In this document: in pieces, positions 44,778 to 52,708 of the stretch
Layout of the letters: each line of letters opens with the position of its first letter
Numbering within the stretch: the first letter of the stretch is position 1
Source: Streptomyces albofaciens JCM 4342
GTDB lineage: Bacteria; Actinomycetota; Actinomycetes; Streptomycetales; Streptomycetaceae
Assembly (NCBI RefSeq): GCF_008634025.1
Contig: NZ_PDCM01000001.1
Coordinates: 3,504,501-3,568,500, forward strand
Length of the DNA: 64,000 nucleotides
Direction of reading: 5' to 3'
Notes under the pieces: model-generated
What the model was told of the DNA's origin: nothing
Database searches by the model: none
What the model saw: the letters and a program-made list of their open reading frames with translations, nothing else
Translations under genes and position numbers: made by a program

Positions 44778-45217
44778 GCCGGCGGACACGGCCGCGCCGG
44801 ACTCGGTGCCGCGACAGGCGGCGACGCTGACTGATGGGCTGGTCCGCTGGTTTCTGTTTGGTTCCGGCTGGTGAGGTTTCGCGCCGGTCGGCGTGCGCTT
44901 CGTCGGTCCTCGGGAGGGCGTACGAACTGTGGGCGTGGTGGCAAGGGCGGCGGGCTCGCCGGAAGGGCGTGCGGGAGACCGCCGGCCGGGAGCTGCCGCC
45001 GAGGCAGGCGGTCCGCCGCGGGGCGGCCGTACCACGGAGATGTCCGGATCGGCGCTCACCGGGCCTGCCGGGGCCCGGCGCACAATGGGGCCTCCCTTCG
45101 GCGAGCCCCGCGAGCCACGTACCCGTCGCGGGGCGGCGGCCGGACGCGGCGGCCGGACCACTCCGTCCGCCGCACAGGACCGGCACGCGCACCGGCATCG
45201 GCACCAGGAGGCCCGCC
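44778..45217. other. Intergenic region without a supported gene
   Basis: About 440 bases between the LysR and cupin genes. All reading frames look like GC-rich noise; no recognised motif or strong promoter is visible except the ribosome-binding site of the following gene. Confidence 0.5.
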
Positions 45218-45640
45218 ATGCCCGATCCCCGCGAACACCCGCGCTCGGAGGCGTGGAAGACCGCGCTCACCGTGTTGCAGGAGGCCGCCCCGCCCGCCAT
45301 TCCGGAGGGCGCGCACGTGACGACCGTACAGATCGAGTACCCGCCCGGTGACGAGGGCGCCCCGCCGCACCGCCACCCCGGACCGGCCTTCGGGTACGTG
45401 CTGGAGGGCGAGATGCGCTTCGAGCTGGAAGGCGAGGGCGAGCGGGTCGTGCGCGCCGGGGAGACGTTCTGGGAGCCCGGCGGGGACGTCATCCACTACC
45501 AGGACGGCAACAACCGCACCGACACGCGCCTGCGCTTCCTCGTCACCATGCTCTGCGTACCCGGGCAGCCCATGCTCGTCCCGGTCGACGACGACGAACT
45601 GAAACAGCGCGCCCACCTGCGCGCGCCCCGGCGGTCCTGA
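45218..45640 (+). CDS. Cupin-domain protein
   Basis: A 140-residue cupin. PPGDEGAPPHRHPGPAFGYV and LEGEMRFELEGE form the first motif with HxH, and PGGDVIHYQDGNN the second motif with its His. AGGAGG is present before the ATG. The metal ligands are complete, so it may bind a transition metal. It is followed after 38 bases by an NmrA-like gene on the same strand, probably in one operon. Confidence 0.88.
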   Translation: MPDPREHPRSEAWKTALTVLQEAAPPAIPEGAHVTTVQIEYPPGDEGAPPHRHPGPAFGYVLEGEMRFELEGEGERVVRAGETFWEPGGDVIHYQDGNNRTDTRLRFLVTMLCVPGQPMLVPVDDDELKQRAHLRAPRRS

Positions 45641-45678
45641 CGCCTTCCCCGGTGCCCTCAGCCCAAGGAGTACGCGAC

Positions 45679-46428
45679 GTGAAGATCGTGGTCATCGGAG
45701 GCACCGGCCTCATCGGCGGCAAAGTGGTCGGCAAGCTCCGTGCACGCGGGCACGAGGCGGTGCCCGCCGCGCCCGGCACGGGCGTCGACACGCTGACCGG
45801 AGAGGGCCTGGACGCGGCGCTGGCGGGAGCCCAGGTGGTCGTGGACGTGGCCAACTCGCCCTCCTTCGAGGCGGCGGCGGTACGGGACTTCTTCACCACC
45901 TCCACCCGCAACCTGCTGGCCGCCGAGACGAAGGCGGGTGTGACGCACCACGTGGCACTGTCGATCGTGGGGATCGACGACCTGCCCGACAACGGCTACT
46001 TCCAGGCGAAGGCGGCCCAGGAGCGGCTGATCAAGCAGGGGCCGGTCCCGTACTCGATCATCCGGGCGACGCAGTTCTTCGAGTTCGTCAGGGGCATCGC
46101 CGACACCGCCACCGAGGGCGACACCGTGCGCGTACCGCCCGTGCTCTTCCAGCCGATGGCGGCCGAGGACGTCGCCGAGGCGGTGGCCGGGACCGCCGTG
46201 GAAGCCTCGCTGAAGGGGACCACCGAGGTGGCCGGGCCCCAGCTGTTCCGCTTCGACGAACTGATCGGCAGGGCCCTGCGCGCCTGGAACGACCCGCGCG
46301 TGGTCGTCGCCGACCCGCACGCCCGCTACTTCGGCTCCGAACTGGCCGAACGCAGCCTCGTCCCCGCCGAAGGCCACGCCCGCCTGGCCACGACACGCTT
46401 CGAGGACTGGCTGCGGACGTCGTCCTGA
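45679..46428 (+). CDS. NmrA/NAD(P)-binding SDR-like protein
   Basis: A 249-residue atypical SDR. VVIGGTGLIGGKVVGKLRARG is the cofactor motif, HHVALSIVGIDDLPDNGYFQ and AKAAQERLI the region around the degenerate active site (YxxxK modified to YFQAK), and YSIIRATQFFEFV the following strand. Such proteins act as NADPH-dependent quinone or flavin reductases or as redox sensors. AAGGAG lies eight bases before the GTG start. It probably forms an operon with the cupin gene upstream. Confidence 0.88.
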   Translation: MKIVVIGGTGLIGGKVVGKLRARGHEAVPAAPGTGVDTLTGEGLDAALAGAQVVVDVANSPSFEAAAVRDFFTTSTRNLLAAETKAGVTHHVALSIVGIDDLPDNGYFQAKAAQERLIKQGPVPYSIIRATQFFEFVRGIADTATEGDTVRVPPVLFQPMAAEDVAEAVAGTAVEASLKGTTEVAGPQLFRFDELIGRALRAWNDPRVVVADPHARYFGSELAERSLVPAEGHARLATTRFEDWLRTSS

Positions 46429-46467
46429 AGGGGAGCCGCGGGCGCGGCGCTCACCCCGGGTGGGGCC

Positions 46468-48222
46468 CTATCCGGAGTGGGCCCGCGGCTTCGGGAAGGG
46501 CTGGGATCCCGCGCGCAGCCGGTACGGCCCCAGCTCCCACTGCCAGCCGTTGCGCAGGACCAGCGCCGCCAGGTCGAGGGAGGTGAAGGCGGTCCCGCGG
46601 GTGATGTCGCGCACGTCGGGCCAGGTCAGTTCCCTGGTGTCCAGGGCGGCCCGGAGCCGCTGCTCCAGTTCCGTGGCGACCGGGTGGCGTTCGAGGTCCC
46701 GGAGGGTGCGGGTGCCGTCGGTGATGAGCAGGCCCCAGCCGTTGCGCGCGCAGAGACCGGCCGCCGCCCGGTACTTGGCCAGGTTGACGGCCAGCGGGAT
46801 GTCGCACTGCGGTTTGGCCTCGATCAGTACGGCGTGTCCCTCGGTGGTGACCGCGAGGAAGTCGGGGTAATACGAGCGGGTCCGGCCCGCGTGCCGGTAG
46901 CCGATGGCGAGCGGCTGCTCCTGGTAGCGGGCTATCTGGCCGGCGTGGTCGAGGAGGTGGATGACCTGGAGCTCGGTCTGCGACTCGTACTGCACCTCGC
47001 GGCCGAGCTTTTGGCTGTACCAGGTGCCGGAGTGCTCCCGCGGGTTGACTTCGCGCAGCGCGGTCAGCTCCGCCGGGTCCGGGGCGGCGCCCGGGGCGCC
47101 GAACCAGTCGGCAGCCGAGGCGAGGGCGGCCCAGCGGGCGGACGCGCGTTCCGCGCGGTCGGCCAGCCGCCGGCGGCGCCGCTCCTCCTTGCGGCGCTCG
47201 GCGAGCACCCCGGCCGCCTCCTTGAGCAGGCGCCTGGCCTCGGCGTCGTCCTTGCCGGCGAGCCGGGCCGGCAGCAGGCCGGCGGGGTTGAGCGGCGCGC
47301 CGGGGAACGCCGTCTCCGCGATCGTGAGGAGCCGTTCGGCGGCGTGCGGGCGGTCCTCGCCGAGGAGGGTGCCCAGGGCCTCGCGCCAGGCGAGGGTGGC
47401 CGGCCGGCGGCCGCCGAGCATCCGGGCGACGCCGCGTGCCTGGAGCTGGCTGATGCGCTGCGCCGACAGCGAGAACTCCTGCGCGATGGCCGGCTGGCTC
47501 CGCGGGTCGTGGCCGTCGAGCCCGAGCCGGCGGCAGAGGACCGCGTGGGCGCGGGCGTCGCGCAGTTCGTCGACGGACGCGGCGGCGAGGTCACGCAGCA
47601 CGGTGGCCGTGTCGGGTACGCCGTCGGCCACCGCTTCCCACGACAGGTCGGCGGTCGCGTAGCCCGGACACACGGTGTCCAGCAGCCAGGCGTCGAGGAG
47701 GAGGTGCCCGTACGCCTGCCAGAGCCGCCGGGCCACCGGCCGCAGCGTTTCCTCCGGATGGGCGGTGAGGTCCCGGACGGTGGCACGGTCCAGGAACTCG
47801 GCGCGGCGCCCGGGGGACAGCCGGTGCCCGGTCACCTCCTGCCAGAGCGCCACGACCGTGGCCGGTTCACACGCCTCCGGGCGCGCCCGTCGCCCGCCCG
47901 CCGCCCTGTCCTTCTTCCCCGCCGCCCGCGCCCGCCGGGATTCCTCCAGCCGGGCCTGCCAGTCGTACGGCCCGTCGGCCGGCCGCCGGGCCAGCCAGGC
48001 GGCGGCCGCCTCTCCGTCGGACGCCTCTTCGGGGGGCACCAGTTGCCGTACGGCCCAGCGCATGCCGGACACGCCCCGCTGATGCCCGGCCCCCAGTTCT
48101 TCGAGGCTCGCTCCCGCCCCGATGCCCGCGACGAGCCGCTCGAACTCCGCCAAGTCCCAGCGCAGCCCGCGCCGTTCCGGAACCGCGGGGCCCGCCCCGT
48201 CCGCGCTCCCCGTACCGTCCAC
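46468..48222 (-). CDS. TnsA-like endonuclease fused to sigma-like helix-turn-helix protein
   Basis: A 584-residue protein. The N-terminal half is helical; around 245-268 AIAQEFSLSAQRISQLQARG is a sigma-region-4-like helix-turn-helix. After an Arg/Glu coiled region, residues about 385-520 resemble the TnsA nuclease: YESQTELQVIHLLD (Glu417), YQEQPL, SYYPDFLAV (Asp454) and HAVLIEAKP (Glu468, Lys470) form a PD-(D/E)xK site. No TnsB/C or other transposition genes are nearby, so it probably works alone, perhaps as a defence or maintenance nuclease. The GTG at 48222 has AAGGGGG eight bases upstream; the longer frame to 49203 is a shadow of the IclR gene. Confidence 0.8.
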   Translation of the reverse strand: MDGTGSADGAGPAVPERRGLRWDLAEFERLVAGIGAGASLEELGAGHQRGVSGMRWAVRQLVPPEEASDGEAAAAWLARRPADGPYDWQARLEESRRARAAGKKDRAAGGRRARPEACEPATVVALWQEVTGHRLSPGRRAEFLDRATVRDLTAHPEETLRPVARRLWQAYGHLLLDAWLLDTVCPGYATADLSWEAVADGVPDTATVLRDLAAASVDELRDARAHAVLCRRLGLDGHDPRSQPAIAQEFSLSAQRISQLQARGVARMLGGRRPATLAWREALGTLLGEDRPHAAERLLTIAETAFPGAPLNPAGLLPARLAGKDDAEARRLLKEAAGVLAERRKEERRRRRLADRAERASARWAALASAADWFGAPGAAPDPAELTALREVNPREHSGTWYSQKLGREVQYESQTELQVIHLLDHAGQIARYQEQPLAIGYRHAGRTRSYYPDFLAVTTEGHAVLIEAKPQCDIPLAVNLAKYRAAAGLCARNGWGLLITDGTRTLRDLERHPVATELEQRLRAALDTRELTWPDVRDITRGTAFTSLDLAALVLRNGWQWELGPYRLRAGSQPFPKPRAHSG

Positions 48223-48368
48223 GTCCTGATCCCCCTTCAGGTGCCGGCTCCCTGCCACGCCCCCGCACGGGCTGCGGAAACGGCCGGCCGGGGCCAGTAT
48301 CGGACACGATGCCGACAGGCCGGGGATGGCGTTGCCGAGGGTGGGGGCGCGCACTAGGGTTCGTCCGT

Positions 48369-48394
48369 GATACCGGCGGCCGGCCGGTATCTCG
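48369..48394. promoter_or_regulatory. Inverted repeat and IclR-regulon box before IclR gene
   Basis: GATACCGGC and GCCGGTATC form a perfect 9-bp inverted repeat (48369-48391). On the minus strand the overlapping 48385-48394 reads CGAGATACCG, matching the CGRRATAYCG consensus also found upstream of the sugar operons. It lies about 50 bases before the IclR start, so autoregulation is likely. Confidence 0.6.
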
Positions 48395-48444
48395 AACGAC
48401 CGGCCCGGCCGGCCGGTCCGGTGACGGATGAGGGGCGGCAGCGC

Positions 48445-49218
48445 ATGGGACGACTCGTACCCGCGGTGACGCGGGCGCTGGACATACTGGAGCTCTTCCT
48501 CGACGGGGACGGCACACTGTCCGCCCCCGACATCACCCGCAGGCTCGGCCTGCCGCGCACCAGTGTGCACGAACTGGTCAGCACCCTCGTCGCGCGCAAC
48601 TACCTCGCGCACGTGCCCGAACAGCCGGGCCGCTTCCGGCTCGGCGTGCGCGCCTACCAGCTCGGCAGCCGGTACGCCGAACAGCTCGACCTGGCGGCCG
48701 AGGGGCAGCGGGTGGCCCGCGAGGTCGCCGAGACCTGCGGGGAGACCGTGCACATCGCGCTCCTGGAAGGGGCCGATGTCATCTACGTGGCCAAGGTGGA
48801 CAGCACCCACGCGGTACGGATGGTGTCCGCGGCCGGGCGGCGGCTGCCCGCGCACTGCACCGCCGTCGGCAAGATGCTGCTGGCCTCGCTGCCCGAGGCC
48901 GCGCTGGCCGAACGCCTCCCGGCGGACGGCGAGCTGACGGCCATGACGGAGCACAGCGTCACCTCGCCCGCGGAGCTGCACACCCAGCTCGCGCTGATCC
49001 GGGACCGGGGCGTGGCGGTGGAGCAGCGGGAGTCCAACCCGGACGTGAGCTGCGTGGCCGCGCCCGTACGGGACCGGTCCGGGCGGGTCGTGGCGGCGCT
49101 CAGCGTCTCGGTGCCGATGATCCGGTGGAGCGAGGAGCGGTGCGCCGAACTGGCCGGGCTGGCCCGCAAGGGCGCCGACGAACTGTCCGCGCGGCTCGGC
49201 CACCGGGGGCAGCCGTGA
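48445..49218 (+). CDS. IclR-family transcriptional regulator
   Basis: A 257-residue IclR protein. The winged helix is at about 3-65 (VPAVTRALDILELFLDGDGT, APDITRRLGLPRTSVHELVS, YLAHVPEQPGRFRLG) and the GAF-like effector domain follows (ETCGETVHIALLEGADVIYV, LPAHCTAVGKMLLASL, VSCVAAPVRDRSGRVVAALS). The ATG at 48445 with GAGGGG upstream is preferred; GTG 48421 is an alternative, and a start at 48367 would overlap the operator. Its last codons overlap the lactonase start (GTGA). It probably represses the sugar locus through CGRRATAYCG boxes. Confidence 0.92.
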   Translation: MGRLVPAVTRALDILELFLDGDGTLSAPDITRRLGLPRTSVHELVSTLVARNYLAHVPEQPGRFRLGVRAYQLGSRYAEQLDLAAEGQRVAREVAETCGETVHIALLEGADVIYVAKVDSTHAVRMVSAAGRRLPAHCTAVGKMLLASLPEAALAERLPADGELTAMTEHSVTSPAELHTQLALIRDRGVAVEQRESNPDVSCVAAPVRDRSGRVVAALSVSVPMIRWSEERCAELAGLARKGADELSARLGHRGQP

Positions 49219-50072
49219 CCCGGGTCTGGGAGGTCGCCGTCGCCGCGCCCGCCCGGCTCGGCGAGGGACCCACGTGGGACGCCCGCGCCGGGCGGCTGAT
49301 CTGGGTGGACATCCTCTCCGCCCGCGTCCACACCGTCGACCCGGCCACCGGCCGCCGCACCGTCCTGGCCACCGAACAGCACGTCGGCGCGGCCAAGCCC
49401 CGTACGCGCGGCGGGCTGGTCGTCAACCTGCGGGACGGCGTGGGCACGTACGACGCGGACGGCGCGTTCGCGTGGCTGTGCCGTGAGCCGGTGGCGGGGC
49501 GGCGCGGCAACGACGCGGCCGTGGCGCCCGACGGGTCGCTGTGGGCGGGCACCATGGCGTACGACGAGGCGCCGGGACGCGGCACGCTCACCCGGATCGC
49601 GCCGGACGGCGGCGCCACGCGTGTGCTGTCGGACGTCACGGTGAGCAACGGCACGGGATGGAGCCCGGACGGCCGGCGGATGTACTACATCGACACCCCC
49701 ACCCGGCGCGTCGATGTCTTCGACGTCACGGACGACGGGCTGGTGACCGGCCGCCGTCCCTTCGTGGAGATCGAGGAGCCGGCGGGGACGGCGGGCTATC
49801 CGGACGGGCTGGCCGTGGACGCCGAGGGCGGTCTGTGGGTGGCGATGTTCGAGGGTGCGCAGGTACGGCACTACACGCCCGACGGGGTGCTGGAGCGGGT
49901 GCTCCCGATGCCGGTGGCCCGCCCCACGGCCTGCGCGTTCGGCGGCGCGGCGCTCACCGATCTGTATGTCACCACGGCGCGCGGCGGGCCGGGCGTGGCG
50001 CCGCTCGGCGGGTCGCTGCTGGTGGTGCCGGACGCCGGGCGGGGACTGGCGCAGCCCGAGTTCGCCGGATGA
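49215..50072 (+). CDS. SMP-30/gluconolactonase-family lactonase
   Basis: A 285-residue six-bladed propeller of the SMP-30 family. RLGEGPTWDARAGRLIWVDI gives the first metal Glu, VSNGTGWSPDGRRMYYIDT the Asn, and GYPDGLAVDAEGGLWVAMF the Asp of the calcium/zinc site. These enzymes open sugar lactones to sugar acids. It is translationally coupled to the IclR gene and probably acts between the dehydrogenase (56557-57579) and the dehydratase (57576-58736) of the same pathway. Confidence 0.93.
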   Translation: MTRVWEVAVAAPARLGEGPTWDARAGRLIWVDILSARVHTVDPATGRRTVLATEQHVGAAKPRTRGGLVVNLRDGVGTYDADGAFAWLCREPVAGRRGNDAAVAPDGSLWAGTMAYDEAPGRGTLTRIAPDGGATRVLSDVTVSNGTGWSPDGRRMYYIDTPTRRVDVFDVTDDGLVTGRRPFVEIEEPAGTAGYPDGLAVDAEGGLWVAMFEGAQVRHYTPDGVLERVLPMPVARPTACAFGGAALTDLYVTTARGGPGVAPLGGSLLVVPDAGRGLAQPEFAG

Positions 50073-50229
50073 GGCCGCGCTCCCCGGCCGGGCCGACGCC
50101 CGTACCGGGTGGTGCGGGGGTGCCCGGTGAGGCGGACGCGCGGCAAGGAGAAGACGCGGGCATACGGGTCGGGCCGTCGGGTACACGGAGCGCAGTTGTT
50201 CACGGACGGTGGCGAACGAGGAGGCCCTG

Positions 50230-50580
50230 ATGTTGCTGGCGCACCCTGCGGTACTGCGGGATCTGGTCGAGCAGTACGAGACGCTGCGGGTACTGGACGC
50301 GGCGAACGGGAGCCCCGAAGTCCGGCAGCGGATGGACGATGTGGCCTACACCCTGTGCGTGTCCACCGGCACCCGCGATGTCGACGCCGCGCTGATCGCG
50401 GCCCGGCACCGGCTGCCGGGCGCCCGGGTCGAGGACGACTCCGTACTCGCCGAGCTGCCCGGGGACGGCACCGGACACCCGGCGACGGCCGGGGAGGACG
50501 GCGGGGTGCCCGCCGACCGGGCCGGCGCGGTACTGCCCGCCGCGGCGGCCGGGGACGGGGCCGTGCTGCCCGCCGCGTGA
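50230..50580 (+). CDS. DUF5133-like Streptomyces protein
   Basis: A 116-residue protein beginning MLLAHPAVLRDLVEQYETLR, followed by VRQRMDDVAYTLCVSTGTRD and VDAALIAARHRLPGA, the pattern of a small helical family known from Streptomyces as DUF5133. The C-terminus is Ala/Gly/Asp-rich. GAGGAGG is five bases before ATG 50230. Function is unknown; a hairpin terminator follows. Confidence 0.8.
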   Translation: MLLAHPAVLRDLVEQYETLRVLDAANGSPEVRQRMDDVAYTLCVSTGTRDVDAALIAARHRLPGARVEDDSVLAELPGDGTGHPATAGEDGGVPADRAGAVLPAAAAGDGAVLPAA

Positions 50581-50618
50581 GCGCCCCACGGAGGCGCCAC
50601 GCCGGGCATCCCGCCCAG

Positions 50619-50651
50619 CCGGGGCCCCGCCGGACGACGGCGGGGCCCCGG
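50619..50651 (+). terminator. Hairpin terminator after DUF5133-like gene
   Basis: Perfect 13-bp arms, CCGGGGCCCCGCC and its complement, with a 7-base loop, 38 bases downstream of the stop codon at 50580. Confidence 0.75.
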
Positions 50652-50775
50652 CGCATGGGGGCACCCGGAAGAAAGTCGCGGCCCGCTGTCGATCCGGCCG
50701 GGTCCCGTTCGACGTCCTGGTGCGGGGGCGTTCCGCCGCACCGGGAACGCGACAGGATTTTGGACGAGGAGACAC

Positions 50776-51420
50776 ATGGACCAGCTGCTGCGAGTGATGA
50801 ACTTCAACGTCTCACGTGACGGGATCGGCGCCGGGGAGCACCAGAGCCTGGAGACCCCGTTCGGCCTCCCCCGTCCCGAGAGGCTGTTCTCCTGGGCCGG
50901 TGCCACGGCCAGCTGGCCGATGCGCACCGAACCGGGCGGGAGCCGCGGCCTCGACGACTACTTCACGCGGGACTTCGCGCGCAACATCGGCGCCGAGATC
51001 ATGGGCCGCAACAAGTTCGGCCCGCAGCGCGGGCCCTGGCGCGACCACGAGTGGCGCGGCTGGTGGGGCGACGAGCCCCCGTTCCACACCCCGGTGTTCG
51101 TCATGACCCATCACGAACGCCCTTCGTTCACGCTCTCCGACACCACTTTCCACTTCGTCGGCGGCGAACCGGCCACGGTGCTCGAACGGGCGCGGGAGGC
51201 GGCGCGGGGCAAGGACGTCCGGCTCGGCGGCGGGGTCACCACCGTCCGGCGGTTCCTGGACGCGGACTTGGTCGACACCCTGCACGTGGCGGTCGCGCCG
51301 GTGGAACTCGGTTCCGGTATCCGCCTCTGGGAGTCGCCCGACGAACTGCTCGACCGGTTCCACCTGGAGGTCGTGCCCAGCGCGAGCGGCGTCGTGCACC
51401 ACCTGTTCTGGCGGAGGTGA
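50776..51420 (+). CDS. Dihydrofolate reductase/RibD C-terminal family protein
   Basis: A 214-residue protein. LRVMNFNVSRDGIGAGEHQS at the start, then GAEIMGRNKFGPQRG, TPVFVMTHHERPSFTLSDTT, GKDVRLGGGVTTVRRFLDAD and VDTLHVAVAPVELGSGIRLW follow the usual strand order of RibD-type reductases, which use NADPH. It is larger at the N-terminus than most. It is transcribed toward the minus-strand transporter operon and is not obviously part of the sugar pathway. Confidence 0.9.
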   Translation: MDQLLRVMNFNVSRDGIGAGEHQSLETPFGLPRPERLFSWAGATASWPMRTEPGGSRGLDDYFTRDFARNIGAEIMGRNKFGPQRGPWRDHEWRGWWGDEPPFHTPVFVMTHHERPSFTLSDTTFHFVGGEPATVLERAREAARGKDVRLGGGVTTVRRFLDADLVDTLHVAVAPVELGSGIRLWESPDELLDRFHLEVVPSASGVVHHLFWRR

Positions 51421-51459
51421 CACGCGGCACCGACGCGGCGGACCCGTGCGGGCACAGCG

Positions 51460-52701
51460 CTACGTACCGGTCCGCCGCTTGTTCCACACGTCGAAGCCGA
51501 CCGCGGCCAGCAGGACCAGGCCCTTGATGACCTGCTGGTGGTCGGTGCCGATGCCGACCAGGGACATGCCGTTGTTCAGGACGCCGAGCACCAGCGCGCC
51601 GGTCACGGCGCCGAACACGGTGCCGACGCCGCCGCTCATGGAGGCGCCGCCGATGAACGCGGCCGCGATCGCCTCCAGTTCGAAGTTGATGCCGGCCTGC
51701 GGGGTGCCCGCGTTGAGGCGGGCCGCGTAGACGCAGCCGGCGAGCGCGGCGAGGACGCCCATCGTGACGAAGACCAGGAAGGTGACCCGCCCGTCCCGTA
51801 CCCCGGACAGGCGGGCCGCCGCCCGGTTGCCGCCCAGCGCGTACACATGGCGGCCGACGACCGCGTCGCGCATCACGAAGCCCAGTCCGAGCAGCAGCGC
51901 GCACATGATCAGCAGTACGACCGGGACGCCGTGGTAGCTGGCCAGGGTGAGCGTGAACACCGCCACGGCCGCGGTGATGGCGGCGCACTTGGCCAGCCAC
52001 AGGGAGCGCGGCAGCACTTCGAGGCTGTGCGCGGCCCGCCGCCGCCGGTCGCGCCGCTCGCGCAGCAGGAGCCCGGCCACCACCAGCAGACCGATCAGCA
52101 GGGTCGGGTTGTGGTAGCGGGTGTACGGTCCGGCCTCCGGGAGGAAGCCCTGGGCCAGGTCCTGGAAGGGGCCGGGGAAGGGGGACAGCGACTGCCCCGC
52201 CAGGACGATCTGGGTCGCGCCGCGGAACAGCAGCATCCCGGCCAGGGTGACGATGAAGGACGGTATCCCGACGTACGCGATCCAGAACCCCTGCCAGGCC
52301 CCGGCCGCCGCGCCGATGAGCAGGCACAGCAGCAGCGCGGGCAGCCAGTGCAGGTGCTGCTGGACCATCAGGACGGCCGCCACGGCGCCGGTGAACGCGG
52401 CCAGCGAGCCGACGGACAGGTCGATGTGCCCGGCCACGATCACGATCATCATGCCCATGGCGAGGATGAGGATGTAGCTGTTCTGCTGGACGATGTTGGA
52501 GACGTTGTTGGGCAGCAGCAGGGCGTTGCCGGTCCAGATCTGGAAGAGGACGACGATGGCCGCCAACGCGATGATCATGCCGTACTGGCGCAGGTTGCCG
52601 CGCAGCGCGGCCAGCAGCACGGCGCCGGCCGACGGGCCGGGACCGGTACCGGACGGCGGGCCCGCCGGGTGGTCGGCGGACGGTTGGACTGCGGTGGTCA
52701 T
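51460..52701 (-). CDS. Sugar ABC transporter permease (MmsB/XylH-like)
   Basis: A 413-residue permease of the carbohydrate-uptake-2 (ribose-type) class with a Pro-rich N-terminal tail and about ten membrane helices. The hallmark MGMMIVIVAGHIDLSVGSLA, IGIP-like segments and the C-terminal FIGGASMSGGVGTVFGAVTG are present. A charged loop near residue 215 (ERRDRRRR) is typical of the longer XylH/GguB members. It should form the transmembrane channel with the ATPase (52709-54337) and binding protein (54334-55455). The gene starts 7 bases after the ATPase stop. Confidence 0.93.
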   Translation of the reverse strand: MTTAVQPSADHPAGPPSGTGPGPSAGAVLLAALRGNLRQYGMIIALAAIVVLFQIWTGNALLLPNNVSNIVQQNSYILILAMGMMIVIVAGHIDLSVGSLAAFTGAVAAVLMVQQHLHWLPALLLCLLIGAAAGAWQGFWIAYVGIPSFIVTLAGMLLFRGATQIVLAGQSLSPFPGPFQDLAQGFLPEAGPYTRYHNPTLLIGLLVVAGLLLRERRDRRRRAAHSLEVLPRSLWLAKCAAITAAVAVFTLTLASYHGVPVVLLIMCALLLGLGFVMRDAVVGRHVYALGGNRAAARLSGVRDGRVTFLVFVTMGVLAALAGCVYAARLNAGTPQAGINFELEAIAAAFIGGASMSGGVGTVFGAVTGALVLGVLNNGMSLVGIGTDHQQVIKGLVLLAAVGFDVWNKRRTGT

Positions 52702-52708
52702 GGCGGCC

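Noticed and set aside
46477..48357. A 626-residue plus-strand frame opposite the TnsA-like gene
   Set aside because: Antisense shadow; the minus frame has recognisable nuclease and helix-turn-helix motifs and a good ribosome-binding site.
48223..49203. N-terminal extension of the TnsA-like protein to 911 residues
   Set aside because: The extension is antisense to the IclR gene; the GTG at 48222 with AAGGGGG upstream is a better start.
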